Origin: Chara braunii
Lineage: Eukaryota; Streptophyta; Charophyceae; Charales; Characeae
DNA: 43,101 nt
NCBI GenBank assembly: GCA_003427395.1
Contig: BFEA01000398.1
Location: 1,214,203 to 1,257,303, forward strand
Direction of reading: 5' to 3'
Both the position numbers and the translations under genes were made by a program. The notes under the pieces are model-generated. The model was given only the letters and a program-made list of their open reading frames with translations. It was not told the DNA's origin and ran no database searches. Every line of letters starts with the position of its first letter. The first letter of the stretch is position 1. This document shows, in pieces, positions 1 through 8,337 of this stretch.

Positions 1-125
1 TGGCGCAATCGGACTATTCACCGACTCCTCAGGGGATTGACAGGTTGGGGGGCTGGAGGGGGAGGCGGGACTAGGGGAAGGTCGGGGTGGAGTAAAGGGT
101 TCCAAGTTCCAAGTTCCAAGTTGGA

Positions 126-197
<72 letters not shown>

Positions 198-1240
198 GGG
201 GGGGACTGTGCCAATCTGTCCATTATGTGACTCTGACACGTGCTACGTTTCTTTTTTGCCTTTTGCCTTCCTGGAAATGTTCCAAGATGCACGCCCGGCA
301 TTATGGCTCTGATGTCAATGCTACTCCCGACAAGTCCCCCACCCGAAGAGCAACTGGCAAGCATATCGAATGCTGATTACAATGCAAAACCTGCTTAACA
401 TCAGCAGCACTCCTATAGTTGGAGGCGAACTCCAACAACTACCCCAGGCCAATCATCACTGACATCATCAGAGCCCACCAAACTGAGACTCACCCACACG
501 CGGATGCACTTGCACACGTAGCGTCAAAAGTCAACAAGTAAGCACGGGCCATTCATGCAAGATCGCTTGATCACAAACATATCCAGAGAACGCAGCAAAC
601 AAAGTCTGATTCTGAATCTTTACCAAAAACATCAGCGGGACGATGGACTGGATTTTGTCAGAAAAGTCCAGAGTTCTTGCACGCCACAAAAAAAAAACGA
701 TGCTGCAAAGGTAACGGCTCCCCAAACAAAACACGCAAAGATAAAGAAGAAAGAGTGTTCGGTGGTATTCCCTGCTATTTTCTTGCACACGGGTTTTCAT
801 CTGCTCTCAGGCTCTTTTTTTTCTTATTGTGAAAGAAGCGGCATATGATAGGGCAGTCAGCCCATGTGGAGAAGAGAGCGTGGCAGCCAGCCCATGTGGA
901 GAAGGGAAAATTTGGTCCGCGTCCGCCGCATGTCGCTGCAGTCCAACCGGACACCATTGTGGAAGACCAGGCAGCCACCCACGCATCAGGTGAGGGAGAT
1001 TAGGTGGCCGCCGTCCAGCCGCAAAGCAACAACAACTCCCTGGAAAAGGGAAGGCGAAAACCGCATTGCCGGCCGGAGATGGACAGCCAGTACCACAGCT
1101 CGGGAAACTGAGCTGCGCGGGAGGTGAGGTGACTCCACCTCTCACTCCGCCAGATTTGGCTGCCTTGCTAGCGGCCTCCTAACATCTGGGGAGGAGGCGC
1201 ATGTCGCAAGTCATCGGTAATCTTAAGAGGATTACTCTGT
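1..1240. other. Low-content region with simple repeats
   Basis: I recognise no gene here. Visible structure: three tandem copies of the heptamer TTCCAAG at 100-120, then a GA array, and a 17-bp direct repeat (CAGCCCATGTGGAGAAG) at 858-874 and 888-904. Short open frames run across the GA array on both strands but have repeat composition only. Around 420-540 one plus-strand frame ends in a stretch reading ADALAHVASKVNK, which vaguely resembles the ADALA motif at the end of retroelement RNase H. That is too little for a call. Confidence 0.5.
128..194. repeat. (GA)n microsatellite
   Basis: Uninterrupted GA dinucleotide array of about 67 bases. It lies just downstream of a purine-rich stretch and the TTCCAAG triplication. 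Similar GA/CT arrays recur inside LTRs elsewhere in the window, so this may mark an LTR remnant, but no LTR edge can be seen here. Confidence 0.95.
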
Positions 1241-1244
1241 CCAC

Positions 1245-2010
1245 TTGGTCCCACCGTTGGACCAACCACTCCACGTGCAACAATCCACCGCATGCACGGT
1301 TTCACCACCATCGGCAACCGATTCGGCAGCTTCGCCGCGATCTATCGCCGGGGATTCGACGTCATGGTCAAGACTTGAAGAGCTCGACCCGTTGACGTTC
1401 GCAGACTTCCAATGGATGCCCGTTCCCCCGACCGGTCGATTGCCGAAACCGCATTGCAACGTGCTCAAGGCACAATTGTGGGATTACTTGCACACTGCAG
1501 TACCAGCTCCATTGATGGACGCCGGAGTAGAGGTTGTCGACCTTCACGATACGTTGCGAAGATCGACCTCGAGTTCAAGACACAACTGTACGACGACATC
1601 GACGCGCCATTGTTGTACATACGCATTCAGATTGGAGAGGCGACCAGCAGCGCTTTCATCGATTGCGGAAGCACTCGCAACTATATGGGCCACAATTTTC
1701 TGGTACGCAATGGCTTGGTCGGAGGAAGGCGCAGCCCACGCAAGTCACGTTGGCTGACAGTGACACGCACAAGTCAATTGATCGGTGCATTGAACCCGTC
1801 CCCGTGTACTTCGCCCCGCATGTAAGCGAGGCCGTGTCCTTCGACATTTTTGACACCAAGTTCGCAGATTTGCAAGCATCTGCACCGCTGATCTACGCCG
1901 ACTACAAGCGACGAAGACCAGCTAAGGAAGCTTCGCAAACCTGCCCCTCCCACCCGGACTTTGGTCCCTCCCTCCAACAGGCAGCTTCTCCCTCGCAGGT
2001 AAGCTCGGTT
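1245..2010 (+). pseudogene. Ty3/gypsy-C gag-protease remnant fused to a chromodomain tail
   Basis: Three overlapping plus-strand frames together read as a retroelement polyprotein piece. The first (about 1245-1555) is a gag/linker region ending in a VEVVDLHD-type segment. The second (about 1556-1735) has AKIDLEFKTQLYDDIDAPLLY followed by the retropepsin active-site region FIDCGSTRNYMG, with the catalytic Asp in DCGST. The third (about 1730-1862) continues as VTLADSDTHKSIDRCIE and SFDIFDTKF. At about 1862 the protease breaks off and joins a tail (SAPLIYADYKRRR) resembling the chromodomain C-terminus of gypsy-D (TAPQVIADYERELKG). Reverse transcriptase, RNase H and integrase are therefore deleted. 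At least two frameshifts plus this deletion make it non-functional. The product would have been a Ty3 Gag-Pol precursor acting in cytoplasmic virus-like particles. Domain calls rest on motifs only. Confidence 0.7.
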
Positions 2011-2014
2011 TTTC

Positions 2015-2027
2015 AAGGAGGGGGGGG
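2015..2027 (+). other. Polypurine tract of gypsy-C
   Basis: Purine run AAGGAGGGGGGGG immediately before the TG that opens the LTR at 2028. In LTR retroelements this tract primes plus-strand DNA synthesis. Its position between the broken polyprotein and the LTR marks the downstream sequence as a 3' LTR. Confidence 0.75.
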
Positions 2028-2077
2028 TGTGGCATACTGTGCAGCCACACGGGCCTGCAGTGCCCGACCAGCGTTCT

Positions 2078-2340
2078 CAGCCTGAAAACGAGGGCCTACA
2101 GACCCTGTGTCGCTTTCAGCCTAAAAGCATGAAAACGAGGGCTTACAGGCCCTGTGTCGGTTCAGCCTGACAGCCTGAAAATAAGGGCCTACAGGCCCTG
2201 TGTCATTTCAGCCTGACAGCCTGAAAACAAGGGCCTATGGGCCCTGTGTCGTGTCAGACTGATAGCCTGAAAACGAGGGCCTACAGGCCCTGGGTCGAAT
2301 CAGCCTGACAGCCTAAAAACAAGGGCCTATAGGCCCTTAG
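2078..2340. repeat. Six-copy 46-bp tandem repeat in the LTR U3
   Basis: Units with cores starting near 2091, 2138, 2184, 2230, 2276 and 2322 give a period of 46-47 bp. Each has AGCCTGAAAAC followed by a palindromic core close to GGGCCTATAGGCCC and then TGTGTCG. The array lies upstream of the TATA box, where LTR enhancers normally sit. Confidence 0.9.
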
Positions 2341-2489
2341 TCTTTAGCCAGAAGCTACCTGGAAACTACCCGGAAACTTCCTCATGGACTAGCAAGTTCT
2401 GGCATTGGCAAGAGCGGCCTCCCGGAAGCTTCCTCAGGGTCTAGCACGTTTGGGCATTGGCAAGAGCAGCCTCCTGGACGGGCCAACAC

Positions 2490-2498
2490 TATATAAGA
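2490..2498 (+). promoter_or_regulatory. TATA box of the gypsy-C LTR promoter
   Basis: CTATATAAG, located about 460 bp into the LTR and directly after the tandem-repeat region. The sequence and position fit a retrotransposon RNA polymerase II promoter. Transcription would start roughly 30 bp downstream. Confidence 0.65.
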
Positions 2499-2822
2499 CT
2501 GGCCCGCCCTACAGGAAGGAGGTAGTTCATAGGGACTGGCCAGGCACTTCACGTGTAGTTCAGAAGGCAGGAGTAGTCTTTAGGATTCGGCAGCAGCACT
2601 CTGGAGGAGCGCTGCAAGAGTAGCTTTAGCGCTAGCAGTAGTCTTCAGCGCTGGGCGCTAATAGCTGTAGTGGTAGTCTTCAGCGCTTGGCGTTGGTAGG
2701 AGTAGAGTAGTGTTGGAGAGAGAGATGGCTGGCGGAGGCCAGGGAGACTTACCTGTGCCGCCATAGCTCCAGCTTCATCTTCGAGGTACCTGCATCAAGG
2801 CGCCAATTTCACAGGTTAGTAC

Positions 2823-2824
<2 letters not shown>

Positions 2825-2864
<40 letters not shown>

Positions 2865-2865
2865 N

Positions 2866-2926
<61 letters not shown>

Positions 2927-2993
2927 CTTCCTCTTCTAAGTCCACCATCTCTTCTTCACCCTCTGGCTCCTTGACTTCTTAGTATCTGCGGAC

Positions 2994-3031
<38 letters not shown>
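2825..3031. repeat. Two (GA)n arrays inside the gypsy-C LTR
   Basis: GA arrays at 2825-2921 (with an N at 2865) and 2996-3031, separated by a TTCTTC-rich patch. They lie downstream of the TATA box and so probably in the R/U5 transcribed part. The array length in the assembly may be wrong because short reads cannot span it reliably. Confidence 0.95.
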
Positions 3032-3033
<2 letters not shown>

Positions 3034-3282
3034 GTGACTTTGAGACTTGACGACATTGGATCCAGACTCGACATGGGGATTCAGACATTTGATGAGGGAT
3101 TATTTGTGACCTGTACCAAAGACATGGTGTTGAGGACATTCCCATCTTCCCTTCTTCTTCGTCTAACCCCCTCTTCTTCGTCTATGTAGGGTTCGGGACT
3201 GGCGCATTCTTCCTGTGTGAGCGCCAGGCCCCTTCACACCATGGAATGATGATGATGCATGTTTGAGGCTGCATTGCAACAT

Positions 3283-3297
3283 TGGTATCTAAGTCCT
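3283..3297 (+). other. Primer-binding-site-like sequence after the gypsy-C LTR
   Basis: TGGTATCTAAGTCC directly after the LTR end. The first seven bases match the usual plant initiator-tRNA-Met primer site (TGGTATCAGAGC); the rest diverges. A PBS here means the LTR also acted as a 5' LTR. Confidence 0.55.
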
Positions 3298-3728
3298 CCG
3301 CTACGCTATCTTTTTACTTTGTGAGAGATGTCGGTTCTTGTTCTGGTCTGCACCGTTACGGTATGCGACACTCTCTCGGCGGCCTGGCTGGCCTGGGCTT
3401 CTGCCCAGAAGCTTCTGGTAGGCCCCAGTACGCTGCGCTTGTGTTGCAGCTATTGGGCCTACTTCGGTTGGGCCTCCCAACTGTCGGTGTATGAGGCTGC
3501 GATTCTCGCCCAGGGCCTGCATTCTTGGAAAGGCCCAGAAGGTCGTGGAATGTCTTGCTGCTTGGCCTGTGTTTCCGTCAACCGACTGGCGCAACGAAAC
3601 TGTCTGGACCCAAAATACGACATTGACAACTTAGGGCCTTTCGGGACTTGTTTGGCCCGCCTTCACTTAGGGCGGGCACATCTGTTGTAAGAGGCCCCTT
3701 AGGCCTGCCGAGGACCCGTATCCTCGCA
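3298..3728 (-). mobile_element. Partial 3' LTR of a gypsy-D family element
   Basis: Read on the minus strand, an LTR begins TGCGAGGATACGG right after a PPT (3729-3748) and runs left to about 3300, where it meets the PBS side of the gypsy-C LTR head-to-head. About 50 bases in is the block TGCCCGCCCTAAGTGAAG, shared with the LTR edges at 6115 and 37540. Only the U3 part remains. It is clearly related to 5082-6115 but looks too divergent by eye (about 70% where alignable) to be the partner LTR of one recent insertion. Confidence 0.6.
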
Positions 3729-3748
3729 TTCCCTCCTCCTTTTCTTCG
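3729..3748 (-). other. Polypurine tract of gypsy-D
   Basis: On the minus strand this is a purine run GAAGAAAAGGAGGAGGGAA followed at once by the LTR start TGCGAGG. It lies about 20 bp beyond the polyprotein stop, the normal place for a Ty3 PPT. Confidence 0.7.
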
Positions 3749-3768
3749 ATAGTCCTCTGAGAAGTCTT

Positions 3769-4740
3769 CTAATCTGCAGGCATTTTCCCCTTTAGTTCTC
3801 TTTCATAGTCTGCAATAACTTGAGGTGCAGTTCTCATGAGTTCTTCTCTGGTGAACCGCCGATCTTCGCTGGGATCCAGATGATGTCTGAATCTGACACG
3901 GTATTGCATTCTCGGCTTAGGAGGGCGGCCTCTGCCCGGTGGTCGAGGTACATGCATCACATGATGCTCCACAATCTCGTTGATGTCCACTTCACCATCC
4001 ATGGTTGGGGGCAACATTGACCGTTTGGAAGGGAACTGTGCAGACTCTGCGAAAGGCGCCAGCTTTGAGGCATGGAATACATGATGTGTACGTAGATGTG
4101 GGGGGATGCGAATCACATAGGAAAGTCCGTCCATCTGATCTCCCAGTATGTCTAAGACCTCCCAAGGACCGAAGTACTGTGCATTAGCTTTCTAGAAATT
4201 CCCAGTTCCTGTCCCATCTCAGATGATTTAACCCAAACTTGCTCTCCTACTTGAAATTGAGACGGCCGTCTGTGCTTATTCTCAGATACCACCATGGCTT
4301 CTTGAGCTTTTCTAATGTGCTCTACAGCCTATTGCAGCATCTGTTCATACTTGACAGCAAACTCTATGCTGCCAGGCGCTACAAATGGTTGACTCTCAGG
4401 TAGCAGAAAATCTAAGGCGGTTCTAGGCTTCCAACCAAGATGTCGTTGGTTGGGGGTCGTGCCAATCGTGCTGTGTACAGCATTGTTGTACAGGCTGGCG
4501 ACGAGAGGCAGTTTCTCATCCCAGTCATCTTGACTTGGCTTAACGTAGTGCCTCAGTAAATGCTGCACTACTCGGTTCATTTGTTCCGCCTGTCCATTTG
4601 ACTCAGGGTGATTCCCTGATGTCATCTGCAGTTTGGTGCCCATCTGTTGGGCTGTGCTTTGCCACAGTTCGCTTGGGAAATGTACATCCCTGTCACTGAC
4701 GATAGACTTAGGTAAACCAAAGTCTCGTACCCAGCTTCCC
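3769..4740 (-). pseudogene. gypsy-D integrase and chromodomain fragment
   Basis: Minus-strand Ty3/gypsy integrase remnant. From the upstream end: the core second half with FGLPKSIVSDRDVHF (catalytic Asp) and GNHPESNGQAEQMNR (catalytic Glu); a linker with VEHIRKAQEAMVVSENKHRRPS and VGEQVWVKSSE; a frameshift near 4140-4170; then DGLSYVIRIPPHLRTHHVFHASKL and a chromodomain-like C-terminus (YRVRFRHHLDPSEDRRFTREELM) ending at 3769. Before about 4740 the frame leaves the integrase: the zinc-binding half and first catalytic Asp are missing, and unrelated sequence runs to the PBS. The integrase would have joined element cDNA to the genome, and the chromodomain may have guided it to chromatin. It is dead because of the deletion and frameshift. 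Confidence 0.8.
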
Positions 4741-5066
4741 CAATGAAGAGGGTAGATGAGGATGAGAGCAATGTAACTTGTAATGCTGCCCCCAACCACA
4801 GATTTCCCACCAGCAACCTGACGTGCATTTATGATGACCGGTCGATGCCTCGGCACAACCCACAATGCAATGCAGTTCCACCTCGGCTTAAATTGCCACG
4901 TCAGCAAGCTCTGATCATCCTGCGTGCACCCCTCTGTCGCCACATAGCCTTCCTGGCACGCCCTCACGACCCTGGGCCACCTAACAAGCGTTATCACTGC
5001 CCCACCAATATCCAGCGAAGCACCAAACAGCTATTGCGAAGGCCGCCAGCAGAGTTGTTCGAACCA
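4741..5066 (-). other. gypsy-D leader region with gag, protease, RT and RNase H deleted
   Basis: Sequence between the primer-binding site and the integrase join. It keeps a minus-strand frame into the integrase but shows no gag, protease or polymerase motif. I read it as untranslated leader or a short gag start joined to integrase by a large internal deletion. The join sits at about 4740, just before the FGLPKS motif. Confidence 0.45.
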
Positions 5067-5067
5067 T

Positions 5068-5078
5068 CTTCGATACCA
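5068..5078 (-). other. Primer-binding site of gypsy-D
   Basis: Minus-strand TGGTATCGAAG, three bases inside the LTR end at 5082. It matches the first seven bases of the initiator-tRNA-Met type primer site used by most plant Ty3/gypsy elements. It fixes the inner edge of the LTR at 5082-6115. Confidence 0.65.
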
Positions 5079-5081
5079 AAT

Positions 5082-5347
5082 TGCAAGGAAAATCAGCAAT
5101 AGCGAAATGAGTCAAATGACAGATTTCAGATTGCAAAATCACATTGAAAGCCAGGAAGTCCGACACTGTGCAGAGAGCAGAATTGCACCGATATTACACC
5201 AGTGGAGAACCAAAACACTGAATCAGAGTGTCAATGAGAGCATACTCTCAGCATCACCAACATAGTATCCAGAGCCCTTCTCCTACTTGGCGTCCAGCGC
5301 CCAGACCACCACCACGCAGCTACTACCAGCCTTACGTCATCATCCTC

Positions 5348-5417
<70 letters not shown>

Positions 5418-5418
5418 N

Positions 5419-5489
<71 letters not shown>

Positions 5490-6115
5490 CCCTTGTCTTC
5501 TCTACCCACATCTCCTTTCCATACACGAAGACCACTACGCCCTGCTGACCATCCAAGCCCGAAGCCCTGCTATGAAGGGCTGGCTGTGGCGCTGCCCTCA
5601 GCAGCGCCCTGTACCTTACAACGCTCGCGTGCGCCCGCGCGCTTGCACTAGCGCAGCTAGCAGCCTACGAGCTGATGCTCCAGCAGCACTGCGCCCGCAA
5701 TGCAAGTGCCCGAAACGCTGAGCCTGGCGCCCGTCCCTTTCCTATATGGAAAGTGGCGGGCACTTTGCCTTGCCCCGTCACGTGAGACAAGTTTCCAGTA
5801 GCTTCAGTCTCAGCCAAAGTGTCTGCTCCCAGGCCTGTTCAGACAGTGACCTGGGACCGAATTGGTTAGGCATGCACTACCACCCAGGCACAAACGTGCG
5901 ATGTCCCCTGCTTTGGCCACGTTGAGAATGCCCTGGAAGGCTCACGAATCTTTCCCATTCTCACGTGCACGCAGGATGTAACCAACTGGTGCATGGTAAC
6001 TGTCTGGCGCCGACCAAGATTTGCAAAAATTGACGAGTTCAGGGGCCTGTCTTCACTTAGGGCGGGCATGTGCCTAGGGTCATATGCGGTTATGCAGAGG
6101 GATCAAACCCTCGCA
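5082..6115 (-). mobile_element. 5' LTR of gypsy-D (about 1.03 kb)
   Basis: On the minus strand the LTR starts TGCGAGGGTTTGATCCC at 6115 and ends ...CCTTGCA at 5082, immediately before the PBS, with TG...CA ends. The U3 block TGCCCGCCCTAAGTGAAG lies about 48 bases from the start, as in the related LTR edges at 3728 and 37540. A 136-base CT (minus-strand GA) array at 5352-5487 sits in the downstream half, the same relative place as the GA arrays in the gypsy-C LTR. A GC-rich patch with GCGC-type palindromes lies at 5580-5720. No open frame in it looks like a protein. Confidence 0.65.
5352..5487. repeat. (CT)n microsatellite inside the gypsy-D LTR
   Basis: CT array of about 136 bases with an N at 5418, the longest dinucleotide array in the window. 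Open frames across it on both strands are repeat artefacts (Ser-Leu or Arg-Glu polymers). Confidence 0.95.
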
Positions 6116-6290
6116 TTTTAGTATTTGTTTTCCATATTTTATTTTTATTTCAGATTTGGTAAAGAATTTGGATGTAACGCTGCGGCAAATGTTGTTCAGT
6201 TTTTTTTTCTGTATAACGTTTGTTTTTTTTCAGTTTTTTTTTTGTTTTTTCTTTGGGGACCACGTTCGCTGCTGTGAGTATTTTGCCACT
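6116..6290. repeat. Dispersed repeat R1, copy 1 (T-rich)
   Basis: Contains TTTATTTCAGATTTGGTAAA and AGAATTTGG followed by long T runs and ending near TTTGGGGACCACG. The same order of motifs occurs at 35945-36105 on the same strand. It borders the outer edge of the gypsy-D LTR. I cannot assign it to a known transposon class. The TTTCAG and T-rich composition would also suit an intron end. Confidence 0.6.
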
Positions 6291-7082
6291 TGAAAAGTTT
6301 GTTTTCTCATTGATTGGTCCCTGGCAGGTACGTGGGTTTATGAAAGCAAATCCATTAAGGGAGGAGTGCAGATTCAGTTATTGCACTCTTTTTTTTTCTC
6401 AATAATTTGGCAGTGGTCCGAGTGGATTTATTGAGGCGGAAAGTCTCTCATATCCAGCATTTGAGAAGACCTTTCAAGTCAGTGCATGACCCTGAAACCA
6501 ATGATCTAAGTGTTATGCTGCTCTGGCTTGGAGCCAGTCGCAGTACAATGTTGATGGTGTGGGTAGGTCAGGTGGTATTTTGAGGTTGGTGGGGGGGGGC
6601 GGAGGAGAGGGGCTGGGTGGAGGTTGCAGCAGAGTACCCACCTGTTGGTCGATCTGCCATGTGATTATTTTGATGATCGTTCACAGAGTTTGTGAGTAGT
6701 CATGTTCATGAACTCGATTTACACCTGCCTTGCATTGTTGATTCTGTCCATATCAACTTGACTGTGCAGCTATGGTACTGAAAAGGAGCCAATTGAGAAA
6801 CTTTCGGATGTCCTCCGACTCGAGGTAACGTCTTTCTCTGCTGTGTCAACCCATGGAATCTCTGTGTCTGCGTGTGTGTTTTGTACTGAAGACATGCTTG
6901 GGGGTTATACTGGAAGAACATTTCCGGGGCTGCCTGTGTGTAAGCGGAAAAGCTTGAGAGTGTAACACAGATAGAATTGTTCTCTAAAGTCGCTGTGGGT
7001 TTTGAAAACCATTTTTTTTGGGTGCGAGGAAGACTATCATTTTCGTTCTCCGTGTTTCGGATCGAGTGCTTATTCTTTTTGG
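6291..7082. other. No recognisable gene; T/G-rich spacer
   Basis: I see no supported coding sequence. There is a G run at about 6590-6598 and scattered possible splice sites (for example CTGGCAG/GTACG near 6328). No exon reads as a known protein. Confidence 0.4.
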
Positions 7083-7300
7083 TACTGACCTGCAAAATCA
7101 CAGTCTGAGAACTCTGCTGTTTTTCTGAGTTTTGCAGCTGGAATGTGTGACTTGCTGAGATTCCTGCTTTCTGCTGAGATTTCTGTGTGTGTGTGTTTAT
7201 GTGTGCTTGATGATGTCCCACTTGCTTGTCTGAGTGCATGTTTGCTTGGGGGGGGGGTGTAACTCGCCAGGGTACTTGTATGCTTGGAAGGCCCTCGTGC
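7083..7300. repeat. Dispersed repeat R2, copy 1
   Basis: About 215 bp closely similar to 34424-34640 on the same strand. Shared blocks include CAGAACTCTGCTGT / GAACTCTGCTGT, TTTCTGCTGAGATTTCT, TGCTTGTCTGAGTGCATG and CGCCAGGGTACTTGT, ending in GCTTGGAAGGCCCTC. Both contain a short TG-rich microsatellite. The second copy abuts the outer edge of the gypsy-A 5' LTR. No coding potential is seen. Class unknown. Confidence 0.75.
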
Positions 7301-7417
7301 ATTGAGCCTCACTGCTCGTCACCTTGAGCGCACACAGATTGAGAGATCACACAAATCCACACTTAGAGACCAAAGATGCGAAGTCCAGAATAGCGCAGCT
7401 TAGAAATTCCAACAAAT

Positions 7418-7655
7418 TATCATATTGAAGTTAATTAAACAGTTTCAGAGTTCCAGTCACCGGGTGCTCAACAGTGCAGAGTTCAGCAACCCATATCCAG
7501 CATTCTCATCCAGGTGACTCTCTCTCCTCTCTGTCCCTCTTCTCTCTCTCTGTCCTCCTTATGCACGCACTCAACCTCCGCCTCTCACTCTCTGTACTTG
7601 AAGATCTTGACTCTGAATCATAGCAACCGGCCGGACGTCTGGGCCGGAATCCAGA

Positions 7656-7656
<1 letters not shown>
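7418..7656. repeat. 239-bp direct repeat, copy 1
   Basis: Nearly identical to 7784-8024, from TATCATATTG through AGTTAATTAAACAG and a CT-rich middle to CCGGAATCCAGAC. By eye only a handful of bases differ, so the duplication is recent or an assembly effect. The period is about 367 bp, with a CT array and a 46-bp hairpin arm between the copies. Confidence 0.9.

Positions 7657-7658
<2 letters not shown>

Positions 7659-7731
<73 letters not shown>
7659..7731. repeat. (CT)n microsatellite
   Basis: A 73-base CT array between the two direct repeats. It forms part of the left arm of an inverted repeat whose right arm carries the matching GA array. Confidence 0.95.
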
Positions 7732-7732
<1 letters not shown>

Positions 7733-7734
<2 letters not shown>

Positions 7735-7778
7735 GATGTTCTGTGGCGCTTTACAGCCAGCGCTTCATTTTCAGAATC
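7733..7778. repeat. Inverted repeat, left arm
   Basis: This 46-base stretch is the exact reverse complement of 8240-8285. The adjoining CT array extends the pairing with the GA array at 8286-8332, apart from a two-base difference at the join. Together the arms could pair over about 90 bp with a spacer of about 460 bases. Confidence 0.9.
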
Positions 7779-7783
7779 AAAAG

Positions 7784-8024
7784 TATCATATTGGAGTTAA
7801 TTAAACAGTTTCAGAGTTCCAGTCACCGGGCGCTCAACAGTGCAGAGTTCAGCAAACCATATCCAGCATTCATCCAGGTAGGTGACTCTCTCTCCTCTCT
7901 GTCCCTCTTCTCTCTCTCTGTCCTCCTTATGCATGCACTCAACCTCCGCCTCTCACTCTCTGTACTTGAAGATCTTGACTCGGAATCATAGCAACCGGCC
8001 GGACGTCTGGGCCGGAATCCAGAC
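7784..8024. repeat. 239-bp direct repeat, copy 2
   Basis: Second copy of the repeat at 7418-7656, differing by a few bases (for example GGGCGCTC for GGGTGCTC and an extra GTAG after CATCCAG). It lies between the two arms of the inverted repeat. Confidence 0.9.
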
Positions 8025-8049
8025 GGTCTGGTTGCCTGGGCATGGGTCT

Positions 8050-8133
8050 GGGGCAATTTTGAAAATTTTGATTTTTTTTGGGGGGGGCGCTAGGACGTTT
8101 TTCGGGTCCTAGGCCGCCCCCCCCAAAATGCCC
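8050..8133. repeat. Nested hairpin with G-run and C-run arms
   Basis: Inner arms GGGGGGGGCGCTAGGAC (8080-8096) and GTCCTAGGCCGCCCCCCCC (8106-8124) pair almost perfectly. Outer arms GGGGCAATTTT (from 8050) and AAAATGCCCC (ending 8133) extend the symmetry with A/T runs between. The whole is about 84 bp, the size and shape of a small snap-back element. No target-site duplication could be confirmed. Confidence 0.7.
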
Positions 8134-8239
8134 CGGTATTTTTTGGTTGTTTCAGGGCCTACCGGACGCCTCCAGATGCCTCCAACAGCTCCCTCTGCTG
8201 TTGTACTACGGTGGTAGTTCATCAGATGAGGATGATTCC

Positions 8240-8282
8240 GATTCTGAAAATGAAGCGCTGGCTGTAAAGCGCCACAGAACAT

Positions 8283-8332
<50 letters not shown>
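8240..8332. repeat. Inverted repeat, right arm with (GA)n
   Basis: 8240-8285 is the exact reverse complement of 7733-7778, followed by a GA array of about 47 bases. On the plus strand the arm is part of an open stretch (about 8205-8285) reading GGSSSDEDDSDSENEALAVK, an acidic serine-rich run followed by KRHR. This could be a transposase or nuclear-protein exon remnant, but the evidence is thin. Confidence 0.85.

Positions 8333-8333
<1 letters not shown>

Positions 8334-8337
<4 letters not shown>

Larger units (their letters stand above)
2028..3281 (+). mobile_element. LTR of gypsy-C (about 1.25 kb)
   Basis: The LTR starts TGTGGCATAC right after the PPT and ends near ...TTGCAACA just before a primer-binding-site-like sequence. 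The exact right end is 3278 or 3281. Order inside: six 46-bp repeats (2078-2340), TATA box (2490-2498), a GA array (2825-2921), a pyrimidine-rich patch and a second GA array (2996-3031). The length matches the 1.24-kb LTR of gypsy-A. It is flanked by a PPT on the left and a PBS on the right, which is the arrangement left by recombination between copies (internal-LTR-internal) rather than a normal single 3' LTR. No second copy lies in the window, so no divergence can be estimated. Confidence 0.7.

Noticed and set aside
37-364. Arg-Glu and Ser-Leu polymer frames over GA/CT arrays (also at 5228-5721, 7514-7804 and 41302-41901)
   Set aside because: Pure consequence of dinucleotide or trinucleotide repeats.
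2078-2340. CRISPR array
   Set aside because: Period of 46 bp with no unique spacers; the whole unit is repeated, and the setting is a eukaryotic LTR.
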